Notes: generated from the letters alone by a model not told the origin. 32,202 bases of DNA from Syntrophomonadaceae bacterium (GCA_003556225.1 PWRN01000022.1:1-32202), one strand, 5' to 3'; shown: positions 1 through 7,490, numbered from the stretch's first letter. Program-made: numbers and translations.

Positions 1-13
1 AAGGAGATCAAGC

Positions 14-1780
14 ATGCACACAGAAAACCAGGCCTACCAGGACTACCTGAATTTGTTAAACACGAATCGCAGGATTTCCTTGGGTCTGAGATTGGAAGAA
101 CTGGCTGTTTTCAAGCCGCGGCACACAGCGATTATTTGCCACGGAGATGAGTTTACCTACAGTGAATGGAACGAAGAGGCGAATCGCTATAGCGCCTTTT
201 TTGCTGCAGCAGGTTATCAACGCGGTGACGTGATCGCCCTGATGATGGATAACTCCGTGCATATGTTGGCTATGGTTGCCGCTTTGAGCAAACTGGGTAT
301 TATTTCCGCATTGATCAATACCAAGTTAAGGAAAGAAAGCCTGGCCCGGGACATTAATCTTTGCGAGGCCAAGGCTATTGTGCTGGACAGCGAGTGTGCG
401 GAAAGAATCGTGCAGGTTGAGGATTATCTCCGTTTATGGCATCCCGGGGAGATGATGCTTCTCGCAATCGCGGGAGAAGAAGTGCCAGCCGGGTTTATAG
501 ACATCAGGCAGAAGATGCCCCCGCAAGCAGTCAACCCCCCGTCCACGCCAGCCACCTCGGTAGATGAAACACTGGCTTACTTGTTCACCTCCGGTAGTGG
601 TGGACACAGAAAAACTGTTCCTATCAACAACATGCGGTGGCTCATGGCTGGAAAAGCATTGGAAGTGTTTACCGGTTTAACCTCGGACCGCGTCCAGTAC
701 TTATGTTTGCCCTTGTATTTAAGCGGCGGTTTTAATGCCTGTTTTGCCGGCATGGTAATTTCCGGTTCAACTTTGGTTATGGCGAAGCGCTTTTCTGCCT
801 CGACTTTCTGGAGCGATATAGACAATCACGGGGCCGATTACTTTTTTGGAGTTGGCGAAATGTTTCATTATATCTACAACCAGGATCCCGTTGAAGCGGA
901 TCGCCGGCATCCCTTAAAGACGATCATCAGCAACGGCTTAACCCCGGACCTCATCGAACCCTTTAAACAACGCTTTGGTGTGCAGCAAATCATCGAAACA
1001 TACAATACTACCGAAAACATCGGGACGTTTATCAACGTGGATGAAATTCCCGGGATGTGTGGAAACTTAAACCTGGGGGGTATCCGGCAGGGCGAACTTG
1101 TGCAATTCGATGAAGAAAAAGAAGAAATCTTAACGGACGACCAGGGCAGGGCAATTGCCTGCTCGCCCGATGATGTTGGCCTGCTACTCTGCACCATTTA
1201 TCATTACAATAATTTTCCCGGATACATCAACGATCCTTCCGAAACGGAAAAAGTCATCCTTCGCGATGTTTTTACAGCGGGAGATCAGTACTTCCACACC
1301 CAAGATTTAATGCAACTTCATGCAGGAGACCACCTGTCCTTTCAACGCAGATTGGGTGATATTTATCGCTGGAAAGGAAGAACCATCTCGGCCACGAAAG
1401 TGAGCGATGCAATCAAGAAGTTTTTCGGCGCTGTGGACGATGCGTTTGTATTTAATGTAACCGTCCCGGGTTATAAAGGTTACTGCGGCATGGCCGTCGT
1501 GTCTCTCATCCCGGGAGAAAAACTAAACTGGACGCAATTTAACGATTATCTTAAACGCAGGCTGCCTGCCCACGAAATACCCTTGTTTTTACGCCTCACG
1601 GAAGAAGAATTCCTGGATGATGGGCTCAAACAAAAATACCGGGAAGAAGGCGCGAATCCGGAAACGAAAGACGAAAGCAGCCCTGATGAGATTTATGTCT
1701 TTGACCATGCCCAGGGCAAATATATTGAGTTGAACGAAGAGATTTACGCGCAAATCCTTGACCAGGGATTCGCGGTATAA
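14..1780 (+). CDS. FATP-type long-chain acyl-CoA synthetase (AMP-forming)
   Basis: This 588-residue protein belongs to the adenylate-forming (ANL) superfamily and should activate a fatty or other carboxylic acid to its acyl-CoA through an acyl-AMP. The phosphate-binding loop is at residues 192-200 (TSGSGGHRK), an unusual form of the common TSGTTGxPK. The second core motif is YNTTEN at 330-335. The hinge region at 448-455 reads GDIYRWKG, which is the signature of the fatty-acid-transport/very-long-chain (FATP) branch rather than of acetyl-CoA synthetases. The C-terminal catalytic lysine is probably Lys539 (GLKQKY). An AAGGAG site at 1-6 fixes the ATG at 14. The gene lies 41 bp before a PHA-synthase-like gene, probably in one operon, so the acyl-CoA product may feed that enzyme (inference). 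The substrate cannot be read from the sequence. Confidence 0.85.
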   Translation: MHTENQAYQDYLNLLNTNRRISLGLRLEELAVFKPRHTAIICHGDEFTYSEWNEEANRYSAFFAAAGYQRGDVIALMMDNSVHMLAMVAALSKLGIISALINTKLRKESLARDINLCEAKAIVLDSECAERIVQVEDYLRLWHPGEMMLLAIAGEEVPAGFIDIRQKMPPQAVNPPSTPATSVDETLAYLFTSGSGGHRKTVPINNMRWLMAGKALEVFTGLTSDRVQYLCLPLYLSGGFNACFAGMVISGSTLVMAKRFSASTFWSDIDNHGADYFFGVGEMFHYIYNQDPVEADRRHPLKTIISNGLTPDLIEPFKQRFGVQQIIETYNTTENIGTFINVDEIPGMCGNLNLGGIRQGELVQFDEEKEEILTDDQGRAIACSPDDVGLLLCTIYHYNNFPGYINDPSETEKVILRDVFTAGDQYFHTQDLMQLHAGDHLSFQRRLGDIYRWKGRTISATKVSDAIKKFFGAVDDAFVFNVTVPGYKGYCGMAVVSLIPGEKLNWTQFNDYLKRRLPAHEIPLFLRLTEEEFLDDGLKQKYREEGANPETKDESSPDEIYVFDHAQGKYIELNEEIYAQILDQGFAV

Positions 1781-1821
1781 GCTAAAATACAACTGGTTTA
1801 GAGAAAGGACGTATTCGTGAT

Positions 1822-2943
1822 ATGTTTGTACCCTTGAGTTTATTCTCTCCAACCTCGTTACCTGAAGTGCCGCCGTTTTCTTCTGCCCAGGCGCTGATGG
1901 ATTACAACACCAAGGCAGTCAAGTACTTCAAGATTTTAAATGATATTCGAAACCCGGAAACGGACTGGTCGAGCCCGAACGAGATCATCTACGAACACCA
2001 GACCCTTTGTTTAAGGCATTTTCCCAACCGGGAGGAGCCAAAAGCCAGGAGACCGGTCTTAATCCTACCACCGCAGGCCGGACACCACTCCAACCTGGCT
2101 GATTACTCTCCGGCCCAGAGCCTGGTAAGGGTTTTCCATCGTTACGGGTACGACGTCTACGTGGCCCAGTGGCTGTCCGCAACATCTACGTTTAAAGATC
2201 TGGGCATCGATGATTATATCCGCTTAACGGATGAAGCCGTCGAGGTAATCAGGGAGAGAACCGATATTTTCCGCATTAACCTGGTGGGCCAGTGCCAGGG
2301 CGGTTGGCAGGCGACCATCTATACGGCGCTGCATCAGGATAAGATCTCTGCCTTGATCACTGCAGCGGCACCGATCGATGTCGAGGCGGAACCCTCTCCC
2401 ATCGTGGATATGGCCAAAATGCCCCTGTCGTTTTTTCAGTACCTGGTTGCCCTGGGAAACGGCTTGATGGACGGCAAGCTAATGGTAATGGGATTCAAAA
2501 GCATGCAGCCGGAGGAACACTATTTTAACAAGTATGTCCGTTTGTGGAGATGGATCCTGGAAGAAGAGGAAGAATACATCAAGCGGCACATTCGTTTCGA
2601 AAACTGGTATGAATATACTCAAAAACTACCGGGGCGCTTTTACCTGGAGGTCATCGAAAACATCTTTCAAAAGAACAACCTGACGAAACCCCATTCCATG
2701 CAGATAAACGGCCAAACGCTAAATTTGAAAAATATCCACTGCCCGCTGATCATCCTGGCCGGCGCCAGGGACCATATCACGCCACCCGGACAAGCCTTTG
2801 CCTTAAAGCAATATGTCAGCACACCCCCCGATCACGTGATTGAAATCTTGACCGGGGGAGGGCATATCGGCACCTTGATGGGCACCGAAGCTTTGCGAGA
2901 GGACTGGAGCAAGGTAAACCAGGTGCTGCAGCTGGTCATTTGA
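1822..2943 (+). CDS. PHA synthase-like alpha/beta hydrolase with Cys nucleophile
   Basis: This 373-residue alpha/beta-hydrolase-fold protein resembles the PhaC subunit of class III polyhydroxyalkanoate synthases in length and motifs. The lipase-box-like element is GQCQGG with Cys158 as nucleophile instead of serine, which is the mark of PHA synthases. The likely acid is Asp317 (RDHITPP) and the base His348 (GGGHIG). The spacing of these three residues fits the family. PhaC-type enzymes polymerise hydroxyacyl-CoA. No PhaE or PhaR partner lies next to it, although a small phasin-like gene is present far away at 25253-25549. It could instead be a PhaC-related acyltransferase or hydrolase with no polymer product. 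The ATG at 1822 follows AAAGGA at 1804-1809. The gene sits between an acyl-CoA synthetase and a racemase family gene in the same direction. Confidence 0.75.
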   Translation: MFVPLSLFSPTSLPEVPPFSSAQALMDYNTKAVKYFKILNDIRNPETDWSSPNEIIYEHQTLCLRHFPNREEPKARRPVLILPPQAGHHSNLADYSPAQSLVRVFHRYGYDVYVAQWLSATSTFKDLGIDDYIRLTDEAVEVIRERTDIFRINLVGQCQGGWQATIYTALHQDKISALITAAAPIDVEAEPSPIVDMAKMPLSFFQYLVALGNGLMDGKLMVMGFKSMQPEEHYFNKYVRLWRWILEEEEEYIKRHIRFENWYEYTQKLPGRFYLEVIENIFQKNNLTKPHSMQINGQTLNLKNIHCPLIILAGARDHITPPGQAFALKQYVSTPPDHVIEILTGGGHIGTLMGTEALREDWSKVNQVLQLVI

Positions 2944-2957
2944 AAGGCAGGAATCAC

Positions 2958-3668
2958 ATGATGAAAACAATCGGATTGCTGGGCGGCATGAGTTGGGAAT
3001 CGACGTTGGAGTATTATCGCCTGATCAATGAAGAGACAAAACACAGGCGGGGAGGCCTGCATTCAGCCAGGTGCCTGCTCTACAGCGTTGATTTTGGAGA
3101 AATTGAACCATTCATGCAAGTGGACGAATGGGATCAAATAAGCCAGATACTGGTAAAAGCTTCCAGGATCCTGGAAGCGGGAGGGGCGGACTTCCTCTTG
3201 CTGTGCACCAATACCATGCATAAGCTGTATGAAACGATCCAGGAGGCACTAACAATTGAACTCATCCATATCGCCGATCCCACGGCAGAAGAAATCTTAA
3301 AAGCAGGTATAAACAAAATCGGGCTGTTGGGAACCAAACCGACCATGGAACAGGATTTTTATCGAGAACGGTTGCAGGAAAAAGGGATTGACGTGATCAT
3401 TCCCGGTGAACAAGACAGGGACGTGGTCCACCGGGTGATTTTTAAAGAGTTATGCCTGGGGAAATATGATATGCGATCGCAGCAAGAATATATCAGGATT
3501 ATGAACGACCTGACTGCGCAGGGGGCAGAAGGAATCGTGCTCGGCTGCACGGAGATTACGCTGCTGCTGAAAAAAGAAGAGGTAAGCGTGCCCGTGTTCG
3601 ATACGACATCGCTCCATGCTGTAAAAGCCGTGGAAAGGGCCCTGGAGGACGAGATACCGGGGGAATAA
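2958..3668 (+). CDS. Aspartate/glutamate racemase family protein
   Basis: This is a member of the cofactor-independent aspartate/glutamate racemase family, 236 residues from the ATG at 2958. The N-terminal IGLLGGMSWEST is typical of the RacX/YgeA-like aspartate racemase group. The two catalytic cysteines of the family are present: Cys83 in LLCTNTMHK and Cys197 in LGCTEITLL. The enzyme should interconvert L and D forms of an acidic or related amino acid in the cytoplasm. A TTG start at 2940 is possible in frame but overlaps the previous gene. The ATG pair at 2958/2961 has AAAGG at 2943-2947 at a good distance and is preferred. The stop of the upstream PhaC-like gene ends at 2943, so the genes are closely spaced and probably cotranscribed. 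Why a racemase accompanies acyl-CoA genes is unclear. Confidence 0.85.
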   Translation: MMKTIGLLGGMSWESTLEYYRLINEETKHRRGGLHSARCLLYSVDFGEIEPFMQVDEWDQISQILVKASRILEAGGADFLLLCTNTMHKLYETIQEALTIELIHIADPTAEEILKAGINKIGLLGTKPTMEQDFYRERLQEKGIDVIIPGEQDRDVVHRVIFKELCLGKYDMRSQQEYIRIMNDLTAQGAEGIVLGCTEITLLLKKEEVSVPVFDTTSLHAVKAVERALEDEIPGE

Positions 3669-3682
3669 CCTTAAAACATTCA

Positions 3683-3710
3683 AGTTAACATAATATATAA
3701 CCACCCGGAA
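3683..3710 (-). repeat. Partial dif-like site (XerD arm and centre only)
   Basis: The first 12 bases, AGTTAACATAAT on the + strand, are identical to those of the better dif candidate at 4282. Over the first 17 bases the two sites differ at one position. The remaining 11 bases, where the XerC arm would be, do not match. A site with one perfect arm and one degenerate arm is what Xer-dependent integrative elements leave beside a chromosomal dif. The site begins 14 bp after the racemase stop codon. Confidence 0.5.
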
Positions 3711-4281
3711 GAAAAGGGGAGAGGAACCCGTATTTTTTAGGAAGGAATTTTACCCGGCTTAAAGAGGCGGAATCCATCCGATCGCCATCCGGGCAGGTTT
3801 TGTTGGAGAATATCCGTTTATTAGCTCTTTTAGATGATCGAATACAGCAAGATCACGGTGAAGCGAAAATCGCCAGATCCGGGGAAATTACGATATCTTT
3901 TAAGCTTTTTATATGTAAGCTCGTGCTCTGTGCACCCGGTTGACCGTAGATTTTGTCCGCATACCTGGACAAACATACACCGGGAATGATATCTTTATTT
4001 AGACGAATCCAGGATGAAAGCATACCTGGTGCGGCCTTTACGGCATCCATGAAGTAATGGCAACCAAGAAGAACGCGAAGGAAATAAAAAGGTTACGTTC
4101 ACCGGCTGACGGAGTTATGGTAGCGGTGATCACGAAAATAAATGTTCAAAAAGCTGCGCTTTCCGGGGTTACACCACGGATTGCCATGGAAACGTGCTGC
4201 GCACCGGGTGAACCAGGCAATGACAAGGTGTTAATTGCAGGCATATCGCTGTTCCTTCGAGATTTGTCCCTTCTTTCGCCT
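3711..4281. other. 571 bp between two dif-like sites, no convincing gene
   Basis: I find no reading frame with a believable start and ribosome site here. The + frame beginning at 3701 stays open for 80 codons but has no ATG. It hits TGA at 3941 and TAG at 3947, then stays open for 35 more codons to a TAA at 4055. Its conceptual product (containing FTRLKEAESIRSP and later LFRRIQDESIPGAAF) looks protein-like and could be a decayed gene, but I do not recognise it. A + frame at 4057-4287 and a - frame at 3853-4050 both lack ribosome sites. The stretch is flanked by directly repeated dif-like sites, so it may be a remnant of an integrated element. Confidence 0.35.
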
Positions 4282-4309
4282 AGTTAACATAATGTATATT
4301 ATCGGACGT
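4282..4309 (-). other. Candidate chromosomal dif site (XerC/XerD recombination)
   Basis: Read on the - strand, this 28-mer begins ACGTCCGATAATATA and ends CATTATGTTAACT. It agrees with the Bacillus subtilis dif sequence, as I remember it, at 23 of 28 positions, with an almost complete right (XerD) arm and a recognisable left (XerC) arm. It lies exactly where gene orientation flips. The three genes to its left are all on +, and of the genes to its right only leuA and lexA are on +. Coding on leading strands with two forks meeting here would give this pattern. In B. subtilis, dif also lies fairly near lexA and glnA. XerC/D or CodV/RipX would resolve chromosome dimers at this site. It is a sequence match, not proof of use. 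Confidence 0.65.
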
Positions 4310-4402
4310 TATTGGTCCCGCAAAAAACTTGACTTGGGGTGAACACTGAGTACCGCTACCCTACACGGTCGGCATTTGCCTGTCCTCCCCCACTTTCCCA
4401 AG

Positions 4403-4440
4403 AAGAGAAATTCCCACAGCACGCTGCGGGAATTTCTCTT
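4403..4440. terminator. Long perfect hairpin between converging gene blocks
   Basis: A 13-base arm (AAGAGAAATTCCC, 4403-4415) is repeated exactly inverted at 4428-4440. After one mismatch the loop itself can pair as CAG/CTG, giving a near-complete 38-base palindrome. It lies after the dif candidate and before the 3' end of the - strand gene at 4490. It could stop transcription in both directions, but neither side has a clean T-run directly after the stem. A protein-binding or structural role near dif is also possible. Confidence 0.45.
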
Positions 4441-4489
4441 CGCTCAGCAAAACTTTCGTCTTTTTCATCCAGGCAAGATTACTTTCCAC

Positions 4490-4849
4490 CTATTTTTTTT
4501 GCTGCAGCTTTAAGTATGCCTGTAGCAGGCCGTAGCCGATCCCTATCCCTGTGATCATCTTGGATGTCCGTGGCGAGCTCATTTTTCGCAGTGTAGAAAG
4601 CATCATGTAGCGCTGCACCGCTGGATATACGTTTTCCAGGAAGATCCCTCCCTGTTGAATCGCCTTGCGAGCAACCGCCATGGTGCTTAAAATTTCTTTT
4701 TGAACGTGGTCTACAGCCTGGTCAACTCTTACCACCGTTTTGTTTACGGTGAGAGAGAGTTTAATCAAAACAATGACCAAGATAACAAGTATTACGGTAT
4801 TCACCGTTGTGGCTGCCACCAGGGCATATAGCAATAAGTTTTCTTCCAT
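4490..4849 (-). CDS. Small single-TM protein, DUF948-like
   Basis: This 119-residue protein has one long hydrophobic segment at about residues 8-32 (LVAATTVNTVILVILVIVLIKL). It is followed by an amphipathic, probably coiled region (TVNKTVVRVDQAVDHVQKEIL) and a basic C-terminal end. The layout is like the DUF948 family of Firmicute membrane-anchored proteins, which often sit next to YtxH genes, as here. The function is unknown. The C-terminal part contains a second, weaker hydrophobic glycine-rich stretch (MITGIGIGYGLL). It starts 14 bp after the ytxH stop and is probably in the same transcript, ending before the hairpin at 4403-4440. The family assignment rests on layout and context rather than on a strict motif. 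Confidence 0.65.
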   Translation of the reverse strand: MEENLLLYALVAATTVNTVILVILVIVLIKLSLTVNKTVVRVDQAVDHVQKEILSTMAVARKAIQQGGIFLENVYPAVQRYMMLSTLRKMSSPRTSKMITGIGIGYGLLQAYLKLQQKK

Positions 4850-4863
4850 GGCTCTCTGCAGCC

Positions 4864-5145
4864 TTACCGGCTAAGTTCTTTCTCTACATCGTCTAAAATA
4901 TCCTGGACATCTTTGCTTTTGGGAAGTTTATCCTTTAATTTGTCCAAAAGTTCCCTGGATGCGGTGGTGATTTCATCCTTTTTTTCCTTGGCAGTGTCCA
5001 CGGCCTGCTCTTTCACTTCTCTGCTCTTTTCCGCGATACGTTCCCGGGTTTCTCTACCAGATGCTGGAGCAAAAAGGATTCCCACGACTGCACCCATCAC
5101 TGCGCCAATAACGACACCTGCTAAGAAATCTCCCTTGCTATCCAT
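4864..5145 (-). CDS. YtxH domain-containing protein
   Basis: This 93-residue protein begins with a glycine-rich hydrophobic segment (FLAGVVIGAVMGAVVGILFAP, residues 7-27) followed by ASGRETRERI. It ends in a highly charged helical tail. This is the standard YtxH/gas-vesicle-GvpP-like layout: a short membrane anchor and a long soluble coiled tail. In B. subtilis, YtxH is a general-stress protein, and its molecular role is not established. An AAAGGAG site lies nine bases before the ATG at 5145. A clear promoter at 5179-5207 reads into the gene. It is the first gene of a two-gene unit with the DUF948-like gene. Confidence 0.85.
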   Translation of the reverse strand: MDSKGDFLAGVVIGAVMGAVVGILFAPASGRETRERIAEKSREVKEQAVDTAKEKKDEITTASRELLDKLKDKLPKSKDVQDILDDVEKELSR

Positions 5146-5178
5146 GCATATTGGCTCCTTTCAAAATAATCTAACTAT

Positions 5179-5207
5179 ATTGTATACCATTATTTTTGCA
5201 TTGTAAA
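5179..5207 (-). promoter_or_regulatory. Sigma-A-type promoter of ytxH
   Basis: On the - strand a TTTACA box (5202-5207) and a TACAAT box (5179-5184) are separated by 17 bases. They lie 34 bp upstream of the ytxH start codon. No sigma-B-like promoter is evident. Confidence 0.7.
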
Positions 5208-5362
5208 GTTTACTGGACGAACAAGAGGTTTAGGTTCCTTTTGGTGAACGCTGTATTCTCTTTGAAAATATTACCGGGATAGTTGTTTGAGCCGCTTTCT
5301 CAGTAATGGCCGCCGGTTAAATAAACTTTCAAGTTTTTGCGTATTCTTCTTAAAAAATTATG

Positions 5363-5391
5363 TTGACAGCCTCCCTTAAACAAGGTAATAT
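5363..5391 (+). promoter_or_regulatory. Strong sigma-A-type promoter of the leuA T-box leader
   Basis: A perfect TTGACA (5363-5368) is followed, after a 17-base spacer, by TAATAT (5386-5391). Transcription would begin near 5398, just before the T-box stem I sequence. This leaves a leader of about 300 bases before the leuA start. Confidence 0.85.
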
Positions 5392-5399
5392 TAAGGCTA

Positions 5400-5667
5400 C
5401 ATTGAGAAACAGGATAAAATCGATGAGCAGGACCAGTAGGGATTAAAGAAGTGTCCAGAGAGTTGCCGTTTGCTGCAAGAGCAACCTCTTCTTTTATCAC
5501 CGAAACTCCCCTGCGAGAAGCCGACTGAAATGTTCCAGAGTAAGCCAGGCCGGAGCTCCACCGTTAAGAGGAGAACACTTAAGCGGGCAAACTGCGGGTT
5601 TGTCAAGTAGAGTGGTACCACGGAAGATACCTTTCGTCTCTATGTTATGAAGGCGGAAGGTTTTTTG
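5400..5667 (+). promoter_or_regulatory. Leucine T-box riboswitch upstream of leuA
   Basis: The conserved T-box sequence AGAGTGGTACCACGG is at 5609-5623. It is the antiterminator element that pairs with the CCA end of uncharged tRNA. Upstream are stem I features typical of the class, including CCAGAGAG near 5455 and the AGTTGCCG/GCAAC stem-loop at 5461-5485. The likely specifier is the CTC triplet at 5506-5508 in the sequence GAAACTCCCCTG, a leucine codon. Leucine fits the 2-isopropylmalate synthase gene that follows. Low charging of tRNA-Leu should therefore switch leuA on. The specifier position is inferred from sequence pattern, not from a computed fold. Confidence 0.88.
5629..5667 (+). terminator. 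Regulated intrinsic terminator of the leuA T-box
   Basis: ACCTTTCGTC (5629-5638) pairs over ten positions, with G-T pairs, to GGCGGAAGGT (5652-5661). A run of six T follows. It lies directly after the T-box motif and is the alternative to the antiterminator fold. Confidence 0.85.
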
Positions 5668-5702
5668 TTATACACATTAATCTAACTGATGAGGTGATCG
5701 GC

Positions 5703-7265
5703 ATGAATGACCGGATTTTCATTTTTGACAGCACGCTGCGTGACGGCGAACAAACTCCCGGGGCAAAGCTTAATACCCAGGAAAAGCTACAGATTGCCCT
5801 GCAGCTTGAGCGACTAAACGTGGACATCATCGAGGCGGGCTTCCCCATTTCTTCTCCTGGCGACCTGAAGGCCGTGCAGCAAATCTCCCGTGAAGTCAGA
5901 AAACCCGTGATCACGGCCCTGGCCCGCACGAAGAATGAAGATATCGCCTGTGCCTGGGATGCCATCAAAGAAGCGGAGAAACCGCGGATCCACGTGTTCT
6001 TGGCGGCTTCCGATATCCACATGGAGAAAAAGCTGCGCAAGTCCCCGGAAGTATGCCTGGAAGAAGCCGTCACGGCGGTCAAGTACGCCAAATCCTTCAC
6101 CGCTGACGTGGAATATTCCCTGGAGGATGCCACCCGGGCCCGGCTGGATTACATGATCAAAGTCATCGAAGCCGTTATCGATGCCGGCGCCACCGTGGTG
6201 AATATCCCTGATACCGTTGGGTATACGACTCCGGATGAGTTCGGGATGCTCATTAAGAGTATCAGGACACAGGTACCGAATATTGATCGGGTCATCCTCA
6301 GCGTCCACTGCCACAACGACCTGGGATTGGCTGTCTCCAATTCCCTGAGCGCGGTTACCCAGGGGGCGCGGCAGATCGAATGTAACATCAACGGGATCGG
6401 CGAAAGAGCCGGCAATGCGGCCCTGGAAGAAATCGTTATGAATATGAAGACCAGGCCCGACCGCTATCCCTATTACACGGAAGTCAATACCCGGGAAATC
6501 TACCGGACCAGCAGGTTGGTCAGCAAGTTAACCGGGATCCCGATTCCCATCAACAAGGCGGTGATCGGGGTCAATGCCTTCGCCCACTCTTCGGGCATCC
6601 ACCAAGACGGGGTACTGAAAGACAAGAGCACCTATGAAATCATTAATGCGGAAACCATCGGGGGCCAGGCCGCCCAGATGATCCTGACCGCCCGTTCCGG
6701 GCGCCACGCCGTGCGGCACCACCTGGAAGCCATGAACTACCAACTGGAAAACGGTGAATTTGAAACCTTTTACCAGCGCTTTTTGGAGCTTGCCGACAAG
6801 AAGAAAGAAATCTACAACGAGGACCTGGAAGCGCTCATGATCGACGTTTCCTACACCGAACCCATTTACGAACTGGACTACCTGCAGACAACCAGCGGAA
6901 CAAAAACCATCCCCGCTGCGGTAGTGCGGCTGCGCAAGGATGATCAAAAGCTCCAGGAGGTCTCCAGCGGAGCCGGCCCCATCGACGCGGCCTACAATGC
7001 CGTGGACAAGATCATTGGCTTTAATCCCCGGTTGGAGAGCTTTAACATTCGAGGCGTTACCCACGGCCGTGACGCCCTGGGGGAAGTGTCCATCAAGCTC
7101 ACCTATGAAGACAAAAATATCATTGGCCGCGGAATGAGTACAGATATTGTCGAAGCCAGCGTGAAAGCGTACCTGGACGGCATCAATAAATTGTTTAAAA
7201 TCCAGTCGTATCTGCAAAATGGCAACCATCAAAACGGCCGGACAGAGAAAATAGAAAGCCTGTAA
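5703..7265 (+). CDS. leuA: 2-isopropylmalate synthase
   Basis: This 520-residue enzyme condenses acetyl-CoA with 2-oxoisovalerate, the first committed step of leucine synthesis. The N-terminal TIM barrel carries the DRE-metallolyase signature STLRDGEQTPG (Arg13 and Asp14), the metal ligands HCHND (His202 and His204), and NGIGERAGNAALEE. After residue about 390 there is a full C-terminal regulatory (LeuA allosteric) domain, so feedback inhibition by leucine is expected. The ATG at 5703 has GAGGTGA at 5691-5697. An in-frame GTG at 5694 overlaps this site and is less likely. Expression is under the leucine T-box immediately upstream. Unusually, leuB, leuC and leuD do not follow it. A homologous synthase with a dehydratase pair is found separately at 25617-28656. 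It is one of only two + genes right of the dif candidate. Confidence 0.95.
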   Translation: MNDRIFIFDSTLRDGEQTPGAKLNTQEKLQIALQLERLNVDIIEAGFPISSPGDLKAVQQISREVRKPVITALARTKNEDIACAWDAIKEAEKPRIHVFLAASDIHMEKKLRKSPEVCLEEAVTAVKYAKSFTADVEYSLEDATRARLDYMIKVIEAVIDAGATVVNIPDTVGYTTPDEFGMLIKSIRTQVPNIDRVILSVHCHNDLGLAVSNSLSAVTQGARQIECNINGIGERAGNAALEEIVMNMKTRPDRYPYYTEVNTREIYRTSRLVSKLTGIPIPINKAVIGVNAFAHSSGIHQDGVLKDKSTYEIINAETIGGQAAQMILTARSGRHAVRHHLEAMNYQLENGEFETFYQRFLELADKKKEIYNEDLEALMIDVSYTEPIYELDYLQTTSGTKTIPAAVVRLRKDDQKLQEVSSGAGPIDAAYNAVDKIIGFNPRLESFNIRGVTHGRDALGEVSIKLTYEDKNIIGRGMSTDIVEASVKAYLDGINKLFKIQSYLQNGNHQNGRTEKIESL

Positions 7266-7360
7266 TCTCCTTTGGCTCACGTCAGGGAGGTGTCCCGAAG
7301 CGAAGGGCCAGCGTGCAGGCCAGATGGATACAACCATGTTTTAATACTCTTCTTGCAGCA

Positions 7361-7400
7361 GAAAAGGGGTGGGACAGCTCAGAGCTCCCCTCCCCTTTTT
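7361..7400 (+). terminator. Intrinsic terminator after leuA
   Basis: GAAAAGGGGTGGG (7361-7373) faces CCCCTCCCCTTTTTC (7387-7401) with an AGCTC/GAGCT pairing in the loop region, followed by T-rich sequence. It lies about 100 bp after the leuA stop. Confidence 0.85.
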
Positions 7401-7450
7401 CTTTTTCTGTACTTTTTTATTATAACGATAATACAAATAAACATTCTACA

Positions 7451-7490
7451 CAAACCGATGTTTGCTAATTGTGAAAGCTTGTGCTATAAT
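7451..7490 (+). promoter_or_regulatory. lexA promoter with overlapping SOS (LexA) box
   Basis: CAAACCGATGTTTG (7451-7464) is a perfect inverted repeat of the CAAAC-N4-GTTTG type. This is close to the Firmicute SOS box CGAAC-N4-GTTCG. It overlaps the -35 box TTGCTA (7462-7467). A 17-base spacer leads to a perfect TATAAT (7485-7490). LexA bound here would block RNA polymerase, giving autorepression that is relieved by DNA damage. Confidence 0.8.

Noticed and set aside
3853-4287. Short frames at 3853-4050 (-) and 4057-4287 (+) in the dif interval
   Set aside because: Neither has a ribosome site or a familiar sequence. The interval is better described as non-coding or decayed.
6528-7337. A 269-codon open frame on the - strand inside leuA
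   Set aside because: It runs opposite a well conserved enzyme gene, lacks a ribosome site and has a composition typical of the reverse strand of GC-biased codons.
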